Below, piece by piece: positions 7,558 to 7,622 of a stretch of DNA of 7,622 bases. A program made the position numbers and the translations under genes. The notes beneath the pieces are model-generated. The model did no database searches and was not told where the DNA came from. It was given only the letters and a program-made list of their open reading frames with translations. The DNA lies in contig JAVBQK010000087.1 in NCBI GenBank assembly GCA_031549105.1, forward strand, positions 1 to 7,622, read 5' to 3'. Source of the DNA: Avichristensenella sp031549105 (GTDB lineage Bacteria > Bacillota > Clostridia > Christensenellales > Aristaeellaceae). How positions within the stretch are numbered: the first letter of the stretch is position 1; every line of letters begins with the position of its first letter.

Positions 7558-7622
7558 GCCCCTGCGTGAGCAGTGTTGGGTTTCCAAAGGGCAAGGCCCT
7601 TTGGTAGGGGGTCCAGGGGGAC
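7558..7622 (+). repeat. Intergenic hairpin repeat, copy D, cut by window end
   Basis: CCCCTGCGTGAG at 7559-7570 is identical to copy A, followed by the AGTGTTGGG block. Hairpin b is perfect here (7584-7592 with 7596-7604, loop AAG). Module c starts at GGGGTCCAGGGG and runs off the window edge. It faces away from copy C, separated by a 27-base AT-richer core (7532-7558). Confidence 0.8.

Overview
The window looks like chromosomal DNA from a spore-forming, GC-rich member of the Bacillota, class Clostridia. The evidence is an intact sporulation sigma factor K, strong AGGAGG-type ribosome binding sites before every gene, a class A penicillin-binding protein with the paired Cys motif common in clostridia, and RNase J beside a YlbF/YmcA-family protein. 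Genus cannot be fixed from what is visible. No phage, transposase, CRISPR, toxin or defence gene is present. All five protein genes belong to well-known families, and the unexplained part of the window is its intergenic DNA.

Layout. Positions 1-220 are non-coding and carry repeat copy A (about 50-172), then a strong SD. A class A PBP (221-2914, +) follows and ends at a long hairpin (2928-2964). After a 135-base gap comes sigK (3100-3789, +). sigK converges on a minus-strand cluster read right to left: rnjA (7198-5537), a short YlbF-family gene (5463-5116) and mltG (5084-3906). The 116 bases between sigK and mltG are almost filled by repeat copy B. The non-coding stretch 7199-7622 (over 300 bases) holds, from left to right, the rnjA SD, a perfect 14-base palindrome, a GC hairpin in the leader, an extended -10 promoter, an A8 tract, and two repeat copies (C on minus, D on plus) arranged head to head. 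Copy D runs off the window edge. I see no gene in that stretch.

How the genes fit together. The PBP polymerises and crosslinks peptidoglycan and MltG cuts nascent glycan strands, so the two flanking loci serve the same cell-wall process. RNase J and the YlbF-family protein point to RNA turnover or post-transcriptional control and probably share one transcript with mltG. SigK drives late mother-cell transcription in sporulation.

The most notable signal is a roughly 100-base modular repeat present four times in 7.6 kb, only between genes. It is built from hairpins with 9-10 bp stems and three-base loops, and paired changes between copies keep the stems intact. Two gene starts were moved from the longest reading frame using SD evidence: the PBP starts at 221 and mltG starts at a GTG at 5084. 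Long open frames opposite the PBP and rnjA are GC-rich shadows and are not annotated.
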